Shown: in pieces, positions 34,774-42,055 of the stretch
Numbering within the stretch: the stretch's first letter is position 1
Layout: each line of letters begins with the position of its first letter
Origin: Candidatus Lachnoclostridium pullistercoris
Lineage (GTDB): Bacteria > Bacillota > Clostridia > Lachnospirales > Lachnospiraceae
Assembly (NCBI GenBank): GCA_019119775.1
Contig: DWWL01000005.1
Coordinates: 1-52,098 of the forward strand
Length of the DNA stretch: 52,098 nucleotides
Direction of reading: 5' to 3'
Translations under genes and position numbers: made by a program
The notes under the pieces: generated by a model
Seen by the model: only the letters and a program-made list of their open reading frames with translations
What the model was told of the DNA's origin: nothing
Database searches by the model: none

Positions 34774-35220
34774 ATGCAGATTTCCAGCCGTTTTACCATA
34801 GCGCTGCATATGTTTATGTGCATTCATATTTTTGAGAAAGACCACAAGATCACCAGTGATTTTCTGGCGGAAAGCATTCATGTCAATCCAGTGGTGATCC
34901 GCCGGCTGCTGTCGCAGCTGAAGGCTGCCGGCCTGCTGAGCGTGCAGAGGGGCAGCGGTGGCGCCTCCATCGCAAAACCGCTCTCCCAGATCACATTTCT
35001 GGACGTTTACCGGGCGGTGGACTGTGTGGGGGAGGAGGGACTTTTCCATTTTCACGAAAACCCCAATCCGGACTGCCCCGTGGGGCGGAACGTCCACAGA
35101 GTGCTGGACGGCCGCCTGGAGCGGATTCAGGCCGCCATGGAGCGGGAGATGGCCGGGATGACGTTGGAGAGCGTGCTGAAGGATATGGAAACGTGCATAG
35201 AGGAGGACAGCCGGAGGTGA
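34774..35220 (+). CDS. Rrf2-family regulator (YwnA-like)
   Basis: 148 residues. Winged helix starting MQISSRFTIALHMFMCIHI, then NPVVIRRLLSQLKAAGLLSVQRGSGGASIAK. The three clustered Cys of iron-sulphur Rrf2 sensors (IscR, NsrR) are absent; only scattered Cys remain, so it is of the cluster-free YwnA kind. No obvious target gene follows: the next gene is on the other strand, separated by a terminator that begins inside this gene's last codons. Confidence 0.88.
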   Translation: MQISSRFTIALHMFMCIHIFEKDHKITSDFLAESIHVNPVVIRRLLSQLKAAGLLSVQRGSGGASIAKPLSQITFLDVYRAVDCVGEEGLFHFHENPNPDCPVGRNVHRVLDGRLERIQAAMEREMAGMTLESVLKDMETCIEEDSRR

Positions 35221-35250
35221 GAGAAAAACTCCGGCTGTCCTTCTGCTTTT
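35205..35250 (+). terminator. Terminator overlapping the end of the Rrf2 gene
   Basis: 12-bp perfect stem (35205-35216 with 35229-35240), then TTCTGCTTTT. The ascending arm is coding sequence. Confidence 0.8.
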
Positions 35251-35261
35251 AGGGAATTTTT

Positions 35262-35594
35262 CTATTCCGCATGATTTCGGGATTTGTAATTTTCTCCCCA
35301 CGTCCGCATGGCGTTCAGGATCGGTTCCAGACTTCTTCCCAGTTCTGTCAGGCTGTACTCCACCCGCGGCGGCACCTCCGCGTAGACACGGCGGCTGACA
35401 AGTCCATTTTCTTCCATATCCCGAAGCTGGGCCGTCAGCACCTTCTGGGATACGGTGCCGATGGATTTTTTTAATTCTCCGAACCGTTTGGTCCCGGGCA
35501 GCAGGTCGCGCAGGATGAGAACCTTCCATTTATCGCCGATGAGCATGAGGGTGGTTTCCACCGGGCAGGCGGGCAGTTCTTTCGTCGGCTGCAT
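35262..35594 (-). CDS. HxlR-family HTH regulator
   Basis: 110 residues: CPVETTLMLIGDKWKVLILRDLL, RFGELKKSIGTVSQKVLTAQLRDMEENGLVSR and the wing PPRVEYSLTELGRSLEPIL make up a complete HxlR winged helix with the usual N-terminal Cys10. These proteins often sense electrophiles or aldehydes through that Cys. A TTGTCC-17-TATAAT promoter (35704-35676 on the minus strand) lies about 80 bases upstream. Target unknown. Confidence 0.9.
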   Translation of the reverse strand: MQPTKELPACPVETTLMLIGDKWKVLILRDLLPGTKRFGELKKSIGTVSQKVLTAQLRDMEENGLVSRRVYAEVPPRVEYSLTELGRSLEPILNAMRTWGENYKSRNHAE

Positions 35595-35675
35595 AGCATC
35601 ACACTCCTTTAATAGTTTCCAGTCAGATGGTATCGCCTAAAAGAGCGCCTGCCGTCTGAAAGGGATGATAAAGTC

Positions 35676-35704
35676 ATTATAACACTGTGGGACGGCGGGG
35701 ACAA
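35676..35704 (-). promoter_or_regulatory. Promoter of the HxlR gene
   Basis: Minus strand TTGTCC (35704-35699), 17-base spacer, TATAAT (35681-35676). The gap up to the sirtuin gene also holds G/C-rich sequence with two imperfect copies of a GTTCTTT-GGCGGCGG unit at about 35740-35775. Confidence 0.65.
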
Positions 35705-35817
35705 GAAGACAGCGTTTTTTCTCCCGGCGGCGGGCGGCGGTGGTTCTTTCGGCGGCGGTAGTTCTTTGGCGGCAGGCCGGTTTCCTTCCGGTAACCTGGC
35801 CACGAAATTGTGCCTTC

Positions 35818-35846
35818 TTCACAGTCCGGCCGGGAGAGACTATAAT
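35818..35846 (+). promoter_or_regulatory. Promoter of the sirtuin gene
   Basis: TTCACA (35818-35823), 17-base spacer, TATAAT (35841-35846), about 70 bases before the ATG at 35917, which has GAGGTGAT upstream. Confidence 0.8.
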
Positions 35847-35916
35847 AGATCCATAAAATGGTGCTGAGTTCCGGCATCATAAAAGGAAGATTTAAGTGAG
35901 ATTGAGGTGATTTTCA

Positions 35917-36843
35917 ATGGATACAAAGATGCAGACCGGAGAAACTGCCGGCGTCCGAAACGGCAGTATTATGCAGCTGAGGCAGGAATTTGACAGGGCA
36001 GACGCGGTTGTGATCGGTGCCGGCTCCGGGCTTTCCACGTCGGCCGGCTTTATTTATATGGGAGAGCGCTTTCACCGGTATTTCGGGGATTTTATCAGAA
36101 AATACGGGTTCCGCGACATGTATTCCGGCGGTTTTTATCCTTTTAAAACGCTGGAGGAGCACTGGGCGTACTGGAGCCGGTACATTTACATCAACCGGTA
36201 TATGGACGCCCCGAAGCCAGTGTACGGCGACCTTTTGAAGCTGGTGCGGGATAAAGACTATTTTGTGCTGACCACCAATGTGGACCATCAGTTTCAGAAA
36301 GCCGGATTCGACAAAGACCGGCTGTTCTACACCCAGGGAGACTACGGGCTGTGGCAGTGCAGCGTGCCGTGCCATAATAAAACCTATGATAATGAGGCTG
36401 CCGTCCGTGAAATGGCAGCGGCGCAGGGTTTTGATTTTGCGGAGGACGGCAGTCTTTGCGTGCCGGCCGGAAGAGAGCTGCAGATGGAAGTTCCCTCGGA
36501 GCTGATTCCATACTGTCCCATCTGTCATAGGCCCATGAGCATGAATCTGCGGGCGGACGATACGTTTGTGGAGGATGAGGGCTGGCACCAGGCGGCACAG
36601 CGGTATGCTGATTTTCTTCGCGGCCATCAAAAAGGAAGAGTGCTGTTTTTGGAGGCAGGGGTTGGCTATAACACGCCGGGCATCATAAAGTACAGTTTCT
36701 GGCGAATGACGCACGAGCGTCCGGACGCGGTGTATGCCTGTTTGAACTATGGTGAAGCATTTGCCCCTGATGAGATCAAAAGAAAATCCATCTGCGTGGA
36801 CGGCGACATCGGAGAGATTCTGACCACGTTGGAAGCTCAGTAA
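35917..36843 (+). CDS. Macrodomain-class (SirTM-like) sirtuin
   Basis: 308 residues with the Sir2 Rossmann fold: GAGSGLSTSAG (34-44), TTNVD (119-123) and a zinc module with Cys148, Cys152, Cys200 and Cys203. The catalytic His of deacylase sirtuins is Gln140 here (FYTQGDYG). From memory of the family, Asn/Asp/Gln at this spacing characterise SirTM enzymes, which ADP-ribosylate a lipoylated GcvH-like carrier instead of deacylating lysine. SirTM genes usually sit beside a macrodomain hydrolase, a GcvH-L and a lipoate ligase; none is seen in this window. It may therefore have another target or partners elsewhere. Cytoplasmic. Confidence 0.82.
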   Translation: MDTKMQTGETAGVRNGSIMQLRQEFDRADAVVIGAGSGLSTSAGFIYMGERFHRYFGDFIRKYGFRDMYSGGFYPFKTLEEHWAYWSRYIYINRYMDAPKPVYGDLLKLVRDKDYFVLTTNVDHQFQKAGFDKDRLFYTQGDYGLWQCSVPCHNKTYDNEAAVREMAAAQGFDFAEDGSLCVPAGRELQMEVPSELIPYCPICHRPMSMNLRADDTFVEDEGWHQAAQRYADFLRGHQKGRVLFLEAGVGYNTPGIIKYSFWRMTHERPDAVYACLNYGEAFAPDEIKRKSICVDGDIGEILTTLEAQ

Positions 36844-37086
36844 AATTGAATAACAAATTTATTCCCCACAGGGGATGTCGGGAAATAGATAGTACTGAAA
36901 TTTATCTCCTAAAAAGAGAAAAAGATGGCTAACGACAACCATCTTCCTCTCCGTTCCATGTTATAATGGAACTATGCTAAAACAAGATTATTATAATGAC
37001 TTTTTTGATTTTACTTTTGTGCTAATTTTATAGATGAGATTAGCATGAAAGTAAGCAATATAATATCAAATGGGTTAACGATGTGC

Positions 37087-37131
37087 AAAAGCAGGGTGCC
37101 GGAGCTACGAATGCTCCAGCACCCTGCTTTT
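37087..37131. terminator. Hairpin terminator at the end of the zinc-protein gene
   Basis: AAAAGCAGGGTGC (37087-37099) pairs with GCACCCTGCTTTT (37119-37131), with an inner GGAGC/GCTCC helix. The arms supply a T-run on both strands; on the minus strand it overlaps the stop codon at 37130-37132. The 236 A/T-rich bases before it (36851-37086) hold TATAAT-like words but no gene I can support. Confidence 0.85.
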
Positions 37132-37372
37132 ATACAATTTCGTAATCTTCGCTGTCCTCCGCCTCACCGGTTGTGCAGGTGAAACAGAGGTTTTCTCCCG
37201 TGATGGCGCTGCCTGCGGCCCAAATGGGCTGTCCGCAAATCATGCACTTGGCACCATTTCTCTTGGCCGCCAGCGCTGCGCGCAGCGATTTAACAAGGTC
37301 TGCTCGGTTATAGCCTTTATTGTTTTGCATGACCATATCTGCATATTTCTCAACGGTGATTGGTTCCATCAT
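37130..37372 (-). CDS. Small Cys-pair (zinc-ribbon-like) protein
   Basis: 80 residues. Two Cys-x-x-Cys pairs, KCMICGQP and LCFTCTTG, about 18 residues apart, look like a zinc ribbon; the end is acidic (EAEDSEDYEIV). The start codon overlaps the stop of the ATPase gene upstream (ATGA), so the two are co-translated. I do not recognise the family; a cofactor or DNA/RNA-binding partner of the AlbA-type protein is possible. Confidence 0.7.
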   Translation of the reverse strand: MMEPITVEKYADMVMQNNKGYNRADLVKSLRAALAAKRNGAKCMICGQPIWAAGSAITGENLCFTCTTGEAEDSEDYEIV

Positions 37373-38802
37373 TTTGTGTTTTCTCCTTGCGCGGTCACAT
37401 ACTTTTGATTGCGGCTTTGCGGCTTATCCGGCAGTGTCATTAGCAGCTGACCAGATTCCAGTAAGGGCCTCAAATAGGCTTTTTTGAAATGGGCTCTACT
37501 GGAGATGCCAAGAAATTTCTGCATTTCGTCTCGGCTTCTTTCTACATTACAATATTGCAACAGCTGGACACGCTTGGCGGTCACAGATTTATCATGGCCT
37601 GCGTCATGGCCTGTATCATGGCCTGTATCATGGCCTGTTGCATTACCCATGACGTAGTTGACATTCCTCAAAATCACGCGGAAATCCGTTGCCGTAGAGA
37701 AAAAATCCGGCTTGCACGCTTTGGTATAGCCTGGTAATTTTTCGGTCTCGCTGACAATCTTTCGCAAACCGCTGCCGCGCCGTTCCATGTATTTCATGCG
37801 ATGAAACAAATCGGCAATTACGGGATTCCGGCGTACAGAACGGATGCGGTTGATGTCACACTCCTGGATCGGCGCGCCTTCAAACATTCCGCCGGGCGAT
37901 ACAATCTCCACACGATCATCGAACATATCAATGTGAATCTCACTGCCCATCACGATATAGTCGCGGTGAATGAGCGCATTGACGACTGCCTCTGTCACAG
38001 CACGCTCGGCATAGTCCGGCTTGTCCTCACGGTAACGCGCTTTCTTGGAAAACCGTACCTTGGAGTTGTTGCGAATAAACTCGCAGCCGCTGTTTAATAG
38101 ATAAATCAGATTCCCCTCATATTCCTTGTCATCCAAAGCGTCATCAAAAATGGAACCTTTTTCCAAGCCATTCCAGCGTGTACAGAACATTCTGGAATTA
38201 TAAACGATATGCTGGTCAGTCATCAGTTTCCCTGCATTGGTCAAGTGTCCATCTTTATCGGCAAGGCCAAAAGAAACATAGTCCTCTGGTTCAAAATGCA
38301 AGCCGGTGCGCTCCAGATAGGTTGCTTCCAGCAGGGTAAAGCTGTAATCTTTTTTGACGGCGTCCGTGACCAGCGTCTCAAAGGAACGGTTGGTTCCTTT
38401 GAGAATCAGTTCGTTGACAATATAGTCGGGAGCAATCACGCTCTCGTTGCCCACCCGAATATACGCCTCCATGATACCGTCCGCCTTGTAGTAATACGGT
38501 GTGCTGCGGCCAGAGGGCACCTCCAATGCCAAGAGGTCTTTCCCGTCCTCCTGATAGGGGCGCAGCACAAACTGCGGTAAAGGGGTAATGCGTTCCTTAA
38601 TCAAACGGCTGATCGCTTCAGCGTCGCTTTGGACATCGGACAGGCCGATGATATTTCTGCTGTCATCTATGCCAAAAAATAAGGTTCCACCGATTCCATT
38701 GGAAAAGGCGCTGACGCTTTTCAGCCAGCTTTTGGGCTTTTTCTTTTCTACGGCAACTTTGAAATCACATTCTGTTGCCTCTGCGATTAGTTGTTCAATC
38801 AT
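37369..38802 (-). CDS. AlbA_2/Schlafen-type ATP-binding protein with His-rich repeat
   Basis: 477 residues. The N-terminal AlbA_2 (divergent AAA_4, Schlafen-like) domain shows VEKKKPKSWLKSVSAFSNGIGGTLFFGIDD (about 18-48). A GHKL-type ATPase part has AERAVTEAVVNALIHRDY and MFDDRVEIVSPGGMFEGAP (about 275-320). A C-terminal winged helix follows. Between them lies a run of GHDT/GHDA units (about residues 401-415) encoded by 12-bp repeats. Such proteins are called putative regulators and are frequent on mobile and defence islands; some have nuclease relatives. The island setting next to a decayed relaxase fits transfer. A TTGCAT-17-TATAAT promoter lies upstream. Confidence 0.82.
   Translation of the reverse strand: MIEQLIAEATECDFKVAVEKKKPKSWLKSVSAFSNGIGGTLFFGIDDSRNIIGLSDVQSDAEAISRLIKERITPLPQFVLRPYQEDGKDLLALEVPSGRSTPYYYKADGIMEAYIRVGNESVIAPDYIVNELILKGTNRSFETLVTDAVKKDYSFTLLEATYLERTGLHFEPEDYVSFGLADKDGHLTNAGKLMTDQHIVYNSRMFCTRWNGLEKGSIFDDALDDKEYEGNLIYLLNSGCEFIRNNSKVRFSKKARYREDKPDYAERAVTEAVVNALIHRDYIVMGSEIHIDMFDDRVEIVSPGGMFEGAPIQECDINRIRSVRRNPVIADLFHRMKYMERRGSGLRKIVSETEKLPGYTKACKPDFFSTATDFRVILRNVNYVMGNATGHDTGHDTGHDAGHDKSVTAKRVQLLQYCNVERSRDEMQKFLGISSRAHFKKAYLRPLLESGQLLMTLPDKPQSRNQKYVTAQGENTK
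37593..37640 (+). repeat. 12-bp tandem repeat encoding His-rich GHD units
   Basis: TCATGGCCTGTA-like 12-bp units, four in a row with small changes; on the minus strand they encode GHDTGHDTGHDAGHD. Multiples of three, so copy number can vary without a frameshift. Confidence 0.8.
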
Positions 38803-38846
38803 ATTTTACCTTCTCACTCCGGGGAGTTATTTTATTTGCTGCTTTT

Positions 38847-38875
38847 ATTATATCCTGCATCGAGAACGAATGCAA
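38847..38875 (-). promoter_or_regulatory. Promoter of the AlbA-type ATPase gene
   Basis: Minus strand TTGCAT (38875-38870), 17-base spacer, TATAAT (38852-38847), about 45 bases before the ATG at 38802. Confidence 0.6.
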
Positions 38876-38904
38876 TTCAAGAAAAATCCGAGGGAGGGAA
38901 AATC

Positions 38905-39312
38905 ATGGCCACCACCCGCGTCATACCGCTGCACGCTGGCAAGGGCCGCACGGCCAGCAAGGCGATCAGCGACATCATCGACTATGTAAAAAATCCCGAT
39001 AAGACCGACCACGGCAGGCTCATCACCAGCTATGAGTGCGACAGCCGCGTGGCTGACACCTAGTTCCTGCTGGACAAAGCAGACCTATGTCGCTCGCACC
39101 GGCCGTGTGCGCGGCAAGGATGATGTGATCGCCTACCACTGCGGCAGTCCTTTGTTTCGGGCGAAATTTCGCCGGAGGAAGCCAACCGCCTGGGCGTGGA
39201 TCTGGTCCAGCGCTTCACAAAGGGCAAACACGCTTTCATCGTCTGTACCCACATTGATAAGAATCACGTCCACAACGTACGCCCGGATAGGGCAATGAGA
39301 AAAGCAGTATAA
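38905..39312 (+). pseudogene. Decayed MobA/MobL-type relaxase, N-terminal part
   Basis: The start MATTRVIPLHAGKGRTASKAISDIIDYV followed by KTDHGRLITSYECDSR is the beginning of relaxases from integrative conjugative elements of Lachnospiraceae. A stop at 39061 ends the first frame. The protein then continues in a second frame (TYVARTGRVRGKDDVIAYH) and a third (RQSFVSGEISPEEANRLGVDL, RFTKGKHAFIVCTHIDKNH), where the His-x-Asp and His residues belong to the relaxase metal site. Homology stops after HVHN. Two shifts, a stop and a lost C-terminus make it non-functional. GGGAGGG precedes the ATG. Confidence 0.85.
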
Positions 39313-39451
39313 GGTACTGCCCCGTAAGATAACGCGGGAAACAACCAGCCTAACCACCGGTTAACAATGGCGGTTAGATTGGTTAGAATAGTTACTCGAA
39401 TTGTGTGTGGTAAAAGTTTTGGCTGAATAAAAATGGCAATTTGGTTTAGTC

Positions 39452-39650
39452 AGATATATCGAACGAGCTGTGGAAGATACGATTGTACGGGTGTCCAAAA
39501 TGTTTCCGGTGCTGCTGGTGACTGGTCTCAGACAGGCTGGGAAAACGACCTTATTACAAAGAATGGCAGAAGTATTCCCCACCGGTACTGATTGATGAGA
39601 TCCAGTACGCAGCAGAGCTGCTGCCGGTGGATGAAAAGAATTGGTATGTA
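39452..39650 (+). pseudogene. Remnant of an AAA_14/DUF4143-type ATPase
   Basis: RYIERAVEDTIVRVSKMFPV then LLVTGLRQAGKTTLLQRMAE is the Walker A start of this ATPase family. After a stop the frame changes to PVLIDEIQYAAELLP, the Walker B region that normally lies some 45 residues later. An internal deletion and a shift have joined the two, and the rest is missing. Such ATPases often travel with mobile elements. Confidence 0.75.
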
Positions 39651-39679
39651 CCAGTTTGTCTCATTTAATCGGTATTTTG

Positions 39680-39793
39680 CAGAAGGAATAGGGACTGCAT
39701 ACCCCGGGCGTCATAAAATACGGTTTCCGGCAGATGGCGCATGCCTGCTTAAATCGCGGCGCGCATATGGATTTTTCGTGGGCAGCGTGGTAA
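39680..39793 (+). pseudogene. C-terminal remnant of a second SirTM-like sirtuin
   Basis: HTPGVIKYGFRQMA followed by HACLNRGAHMDF aligns with NTPGIIKYSFWRMT ... YACLNYGEAFAP near the end of the sirtuin at 35917-36843, with about ten residues deleted in between. EGIGT just before it, in another frame, matches the Ala-Gly-Val-Gly stretch. It ends with TAA at 39791. The similarity is at protein level with clear DNA divergence, so this is a different, older gene copy rather than a local duplication. Confidence 0.6.
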
Positions 39794-39829
39794 AATCACA
39801 GAAGAACATAAATATGCGAGGTGATCTTT

Positions 39830-40243
39830 ATGTGGCTGGTATTTGCGCTGCTCTCTTCTGTATTTGCGGCGCTTACGTCGATTCTCGCAAAGATCGGGAT
39901 CGACGGAGTAAATTCCAATCTGGCGACGGCGATCAGAACGGCTGTTGTTGTGGTCATGGCGTGGGGGATGGTTTTTCTCACCCACACCCAGAGCGGGATC
40001 CCGGCGATCAGCCGCAGAAGCTGGCTGTTTCTGATTCTGTCCGGGCTGGCCACGGGAGCTTCATGGCTGTGCTATTACCGGGCTCTGCAGCTGGGAGAGG
40101 CGTCAAAGGTCGTTCCGATTGACAAGCTGAGCGTTGTAATCACACTGGTCCTGGCGTTTGTATTTCTGCATGAAGAATTTACGCTGAAATCTTTAGTGGG
40201 CTGTATTTTAATCGGCGCCGGAACGCTGATTATGGTTCTGTAG
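39830..40243 (+). CDS. EamA-domain small membrane transporter
   Basis: 137 residues, five membrane segments, one EamA half-unit: MWLVFALLSSVFAALTSILAKIGID at the start, and the signature YYRALQLGEASKVVPIDKLSVVITLVLAFVFLHE near the end. Single-domain EamA proteins are thought to act as dimers exporting small metabolites or drugs; the substrate is unknown. GCGAGGTGAT precedes the ATG at 39830. It lies directly after the sirtuin remnant, so the scar ends here or the gene was part of it. Confidence 0.85.
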   Translation: MWLVFALLSSVFAALTSILAKIGIDGVNSNLATAIRTAVVVVMAWGMVFLTHTQSGIPAISRRSWLFLILSGLATGASWLCYYRALQLGEASKVVPIDKLSVVITLVLAFVFLHEEFTLKSLVGCILIGAGTLIMVL

Positions 40244-40277
40244 GAGAAATGCCGGCGGAAAAACAGAGGAGAGAGAA

Positions 40278-40850
40278 ATGGGGAACGTGAAGATTGAGAC
40301 AGACAGGCTGATACTGAGAAAGTTTGAGGAAAATGACACAGAGGCAGTTTACCGGATCTTTTCAGATAAAGAGGTCAATACGTTTCTGCCGTGGTATCCG
40401 GTTAAGGACAGGGAGGAAGCGGAGCGTTTTTTCAAAGAACGGCTGAAAGGGAAGAAATACTGTTTTGCGGTCTGCCTGAAGAGGGAAAATGAGCCGATCG
40501 GCTATGTTAATGCGGAGGATGACGACAGCCATGATTTTGGGTATGGGCTGCAAAAGGAATACTGGCATCAGGGGATTGTCAGTGAGGCGTGCGAAGCGGT
40601 TGTCAGACTGCTGAAGGAAGATGGAGTCCCTTACATCACCGCGACGCATGACAGAAATAATCCAAGGAGCGGGGCCGTCATGAAGCGGCTCGGCATGAAG
40701 TACTGCTACTCCTATAAAGAGCAGTGGCAGCCGAAGAATTTCCCGGTCATATTCCGTATGTACCAGCTGAATTTTGACGGACAGAATGACAGAGTGTATC
40801 AAAAATACTGGAATATGTACGAAGAACATTTCATAGAGACAGATGTATGA
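40278..40850 (+). CDS. RimJ/RimL-type GNAT acetyltransferase
   Basis: 190 residues. IETDRLILRKFEENDTEAVYRIF is the RimJ/L-type start; GYGLQKEYWHQGIVSEACEAVVR the acetyl-CoA region (the usual Gly-x-Gly partly replaced by His-Gln-Gly-Ile-Val); NPRSGAVMKRLGM the C-terminal signature. It may acetylate a protein N-terminus or an antibiotic-like amine. GGAGAGAG precedes the ATG, 35 bases after the EamA gene. Confidence 0.85.
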   Translation: MGNVKIETDRLILRKFEENDTEAVYRIFSDKEVNTFLPWYPVKDREEAERFFKERLKGKKYCFAVCLKRENEPIGYVNAEDDDSHDFGYGLQKEYWHQGIVSEACEAVVRLLKEDGVPYITATHDRNNPRSGAVMKRLGMKYCYSYKEQWQPKNFPVIFRMYQLNFDGQNDRVYQKYWNMYEEHFIETDV

Positions 40851-40878
40851 GGCTCAGGCTGCTCCGGAGATGGGCGGC

Positions 40879-41173
40879 CTATTTGTTTTCCATCCCCCAT
40901 CTGCACATGCTTTCCATGATTGGGAGCAGAGAACGCCCCTTTTCAGAGAAGCTGTACTCGACTTTCGGCGGGATCTGCGGGTATTCTCTGCGGATGACAA
41001 GGCCGTCGGCAGCCATTTCTTTTAACTCTGCGCTTAGAGTTTTGTATGTGATCGTTCCGATTTTTCGATGCCAGTTCATTGAAACGGATGGAGTCGTACT
41101 CAGCAAGCCAGCAGGGGATCACCAGACGCCATTTCCCGCCGATCATGGATAAGGTGCAGCCAAATATGAACAC
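40879..41173 (-). pseudogene. HxlR-family regulator with one frameshift
   Basis: From a GTG at 41173, VFIFGCTLSMIGGKWRLVIPCW to RFNELAS is a proper HxlR start. The continuation, KIGTITYKTLSAELKEMAADGLVIRRE and PPKVEYSFSEKGRSLLPI, is in the next frame. The two meet at a run of five T (41061-41065; A on the coding strand), where one base too many explains the break. If real, the regulator is dead or needs slippage; a sequencing error is possible. It lies head to head with the flavodoxin-type gene at 41274, its likely target. Confidence 0.85.
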
Positions 41174-41189
41174 TTTCCTTTTTGAAAGT
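41172..41189. promoter_or_regulatory. Inverted repeat in the HxlR/flavodoxin divergent region
   Basis: ACTTTC-N6-GAAAGT lies at the start of the HxlR frame, about 22 bases before the flavodoxin-gene promoter. HxlR regulators bind such sites; assignment is by position only. Confidence 0.45.
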
Positions 41190-41210
41190 ATTTGTCAAAA
41201 AAGTGCGTAC

Positions 41211-41239
41211 TTGTATTTTTGGCGGCGCAGACATAGAAT
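41211..41239 (+). promoter_or_regulatory. Promoter of the flavodoxin-type reductase gene
   Basis: TTGTAT (41211-41216), 17-base spacer, TAGAAT (41234-41239), about 35 bases before the ATG at 41274. Confidence 0.65.
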
Positions 41240-41273
41240 AAAGAGAGAAAAAGGACAAGGCGGTGCAGAATTT

Positions 41274-41882
41274 ATGAAAAAAATACTGATTATTTCAGGC
41301 GGCGGCCGGGCAAACGGCAATACGGCGCAGCTAATAAAGGCGTTTATGGAAGGGGCCGGCGAAGCGGGACATCAGACAGAGCTGATCTCTTTAAACAAGC
41401 TGAAGGTCAACGGCTGTATAGGCTGCAATTCCTGCCGGTACGGAAAGCCATGCGTTCAGAGAGATGACTTTAATTCTCTTGTTCCCAAAATCAAAAAGGC
41501 GGATCTGATCGTCTTTGCCTCGCCCCTTTATTTCTGGACGATATCGTCTAAAATAAAGGCGTTTATTGAGCGCTTTTACTGCATAGCGGAAAAAGATGAC
41601 AACCCGCCGCTGGGCCGTTATGAAAAGTATCCGGTGCGTGACTGCGCGCTGCTTATGACGGCCGCGGACAATTATTTCTGGACGTTTGAGCAGGCGGTTT
41701 CTTATTACAATTTTACTCTGGTCAATTACATCGGTTTTCGCAGCAGAGGGATGCTGTTAGCCGGCGGCTGCGGCGACACCAACGGAAAACCGCAGATAGA
41801 CAGGACCGGCCATTTGGCGGAAGCCTTCGAGTTTGGAAAACGGATCTATGAAGAGGAGGAAAAGCCGGCGCAGGAAGGCTGA
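41274..41882 (+). CDS. NAD(P)H-dependent FMN reductase (flavodoxin fold)
   Basis: 202 residues. ILIISGGGRANGNTAQLIKAF is the FMN phosphate loop; CIGCNSCRYGKPCVQRDDF carries a Cys-x-x-Cys-x-x-Cys stretch typical of iron-sulphur or redox flavoproteins of the multimeric flavodoxin WrbA-like group; FASPLYFWTISSKIKAFIERFY is the second flavin loop. Probable quinone or azo/nitro reductase in oxidative or electrophile stress, under the neighbouring HxlR regulator. I start at 41274 because the flavodoxin fold begins there, although the ribosome site is weak (AAGGACAAGG). Confidence 0.85.
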   Translation: MKKILIISGGGRANGNTAQLIKAFMEGAGEAGHQTELISLNKLKVNGCIGCNSCRYGKPCVQRDDFNSLVPKIKKADLIVFASPLYFWTISSKIKAFIERFYCIAEKDDNPPLGRYEKYPVRDCALLMTAADNYFWTFEQAVSYYNFTLVNYIGFRSRGMLLAGGCGDTNGKPQIDRTGHLAEAFEFGKRIYEEEEKPAQEG

Positions 41883-41960
41883 ACCTGCGGGGAAAATCAT
41901 ATACGGGGAAAATGGGAGCCGGAGCTTGTCAGATGGCTGGGGGACGGCTCTTTTTGTGGT

Positions 41961-41988
41961 GTGACAATTCTTTTTTCTATGCTATAAT
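41961..41988 (+). promoter_or_regulatory. Promoter of the Wadjet operon
   Basis: GTGACA (41961-41966), 16-base spacer, extended -10 TGC-TATAAT ending at 41988, about 67 bases before the jetA ATG at 42056. No separate regulator gene belongs to the operon. Confidence 0.75.
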
Positions 41989-42055
41989 GCTGATAGATAA
42001 GCGATATCTGCCGAACATAACCCCTTTTGATATTGTGAAGGAGCAAAGCACATCA

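Noticed and set aside
35740-35775. GGCGGCGG-rich repeat upstream of the sirtuin as a coding or regulatory element
   Set aside because: Short, imperfect and GC-skewed; no frame or protein-site pattern can be supported beyond noting it.
36974-37033. 19-codon frame (MLKQDYYNDFFDFTF start) in the A/T-rich gap after the sirtuin
   Set aside because: No ribosome site, very short and no recognised homology; it could be the start of a lost mobile gene but this cannot be supported.
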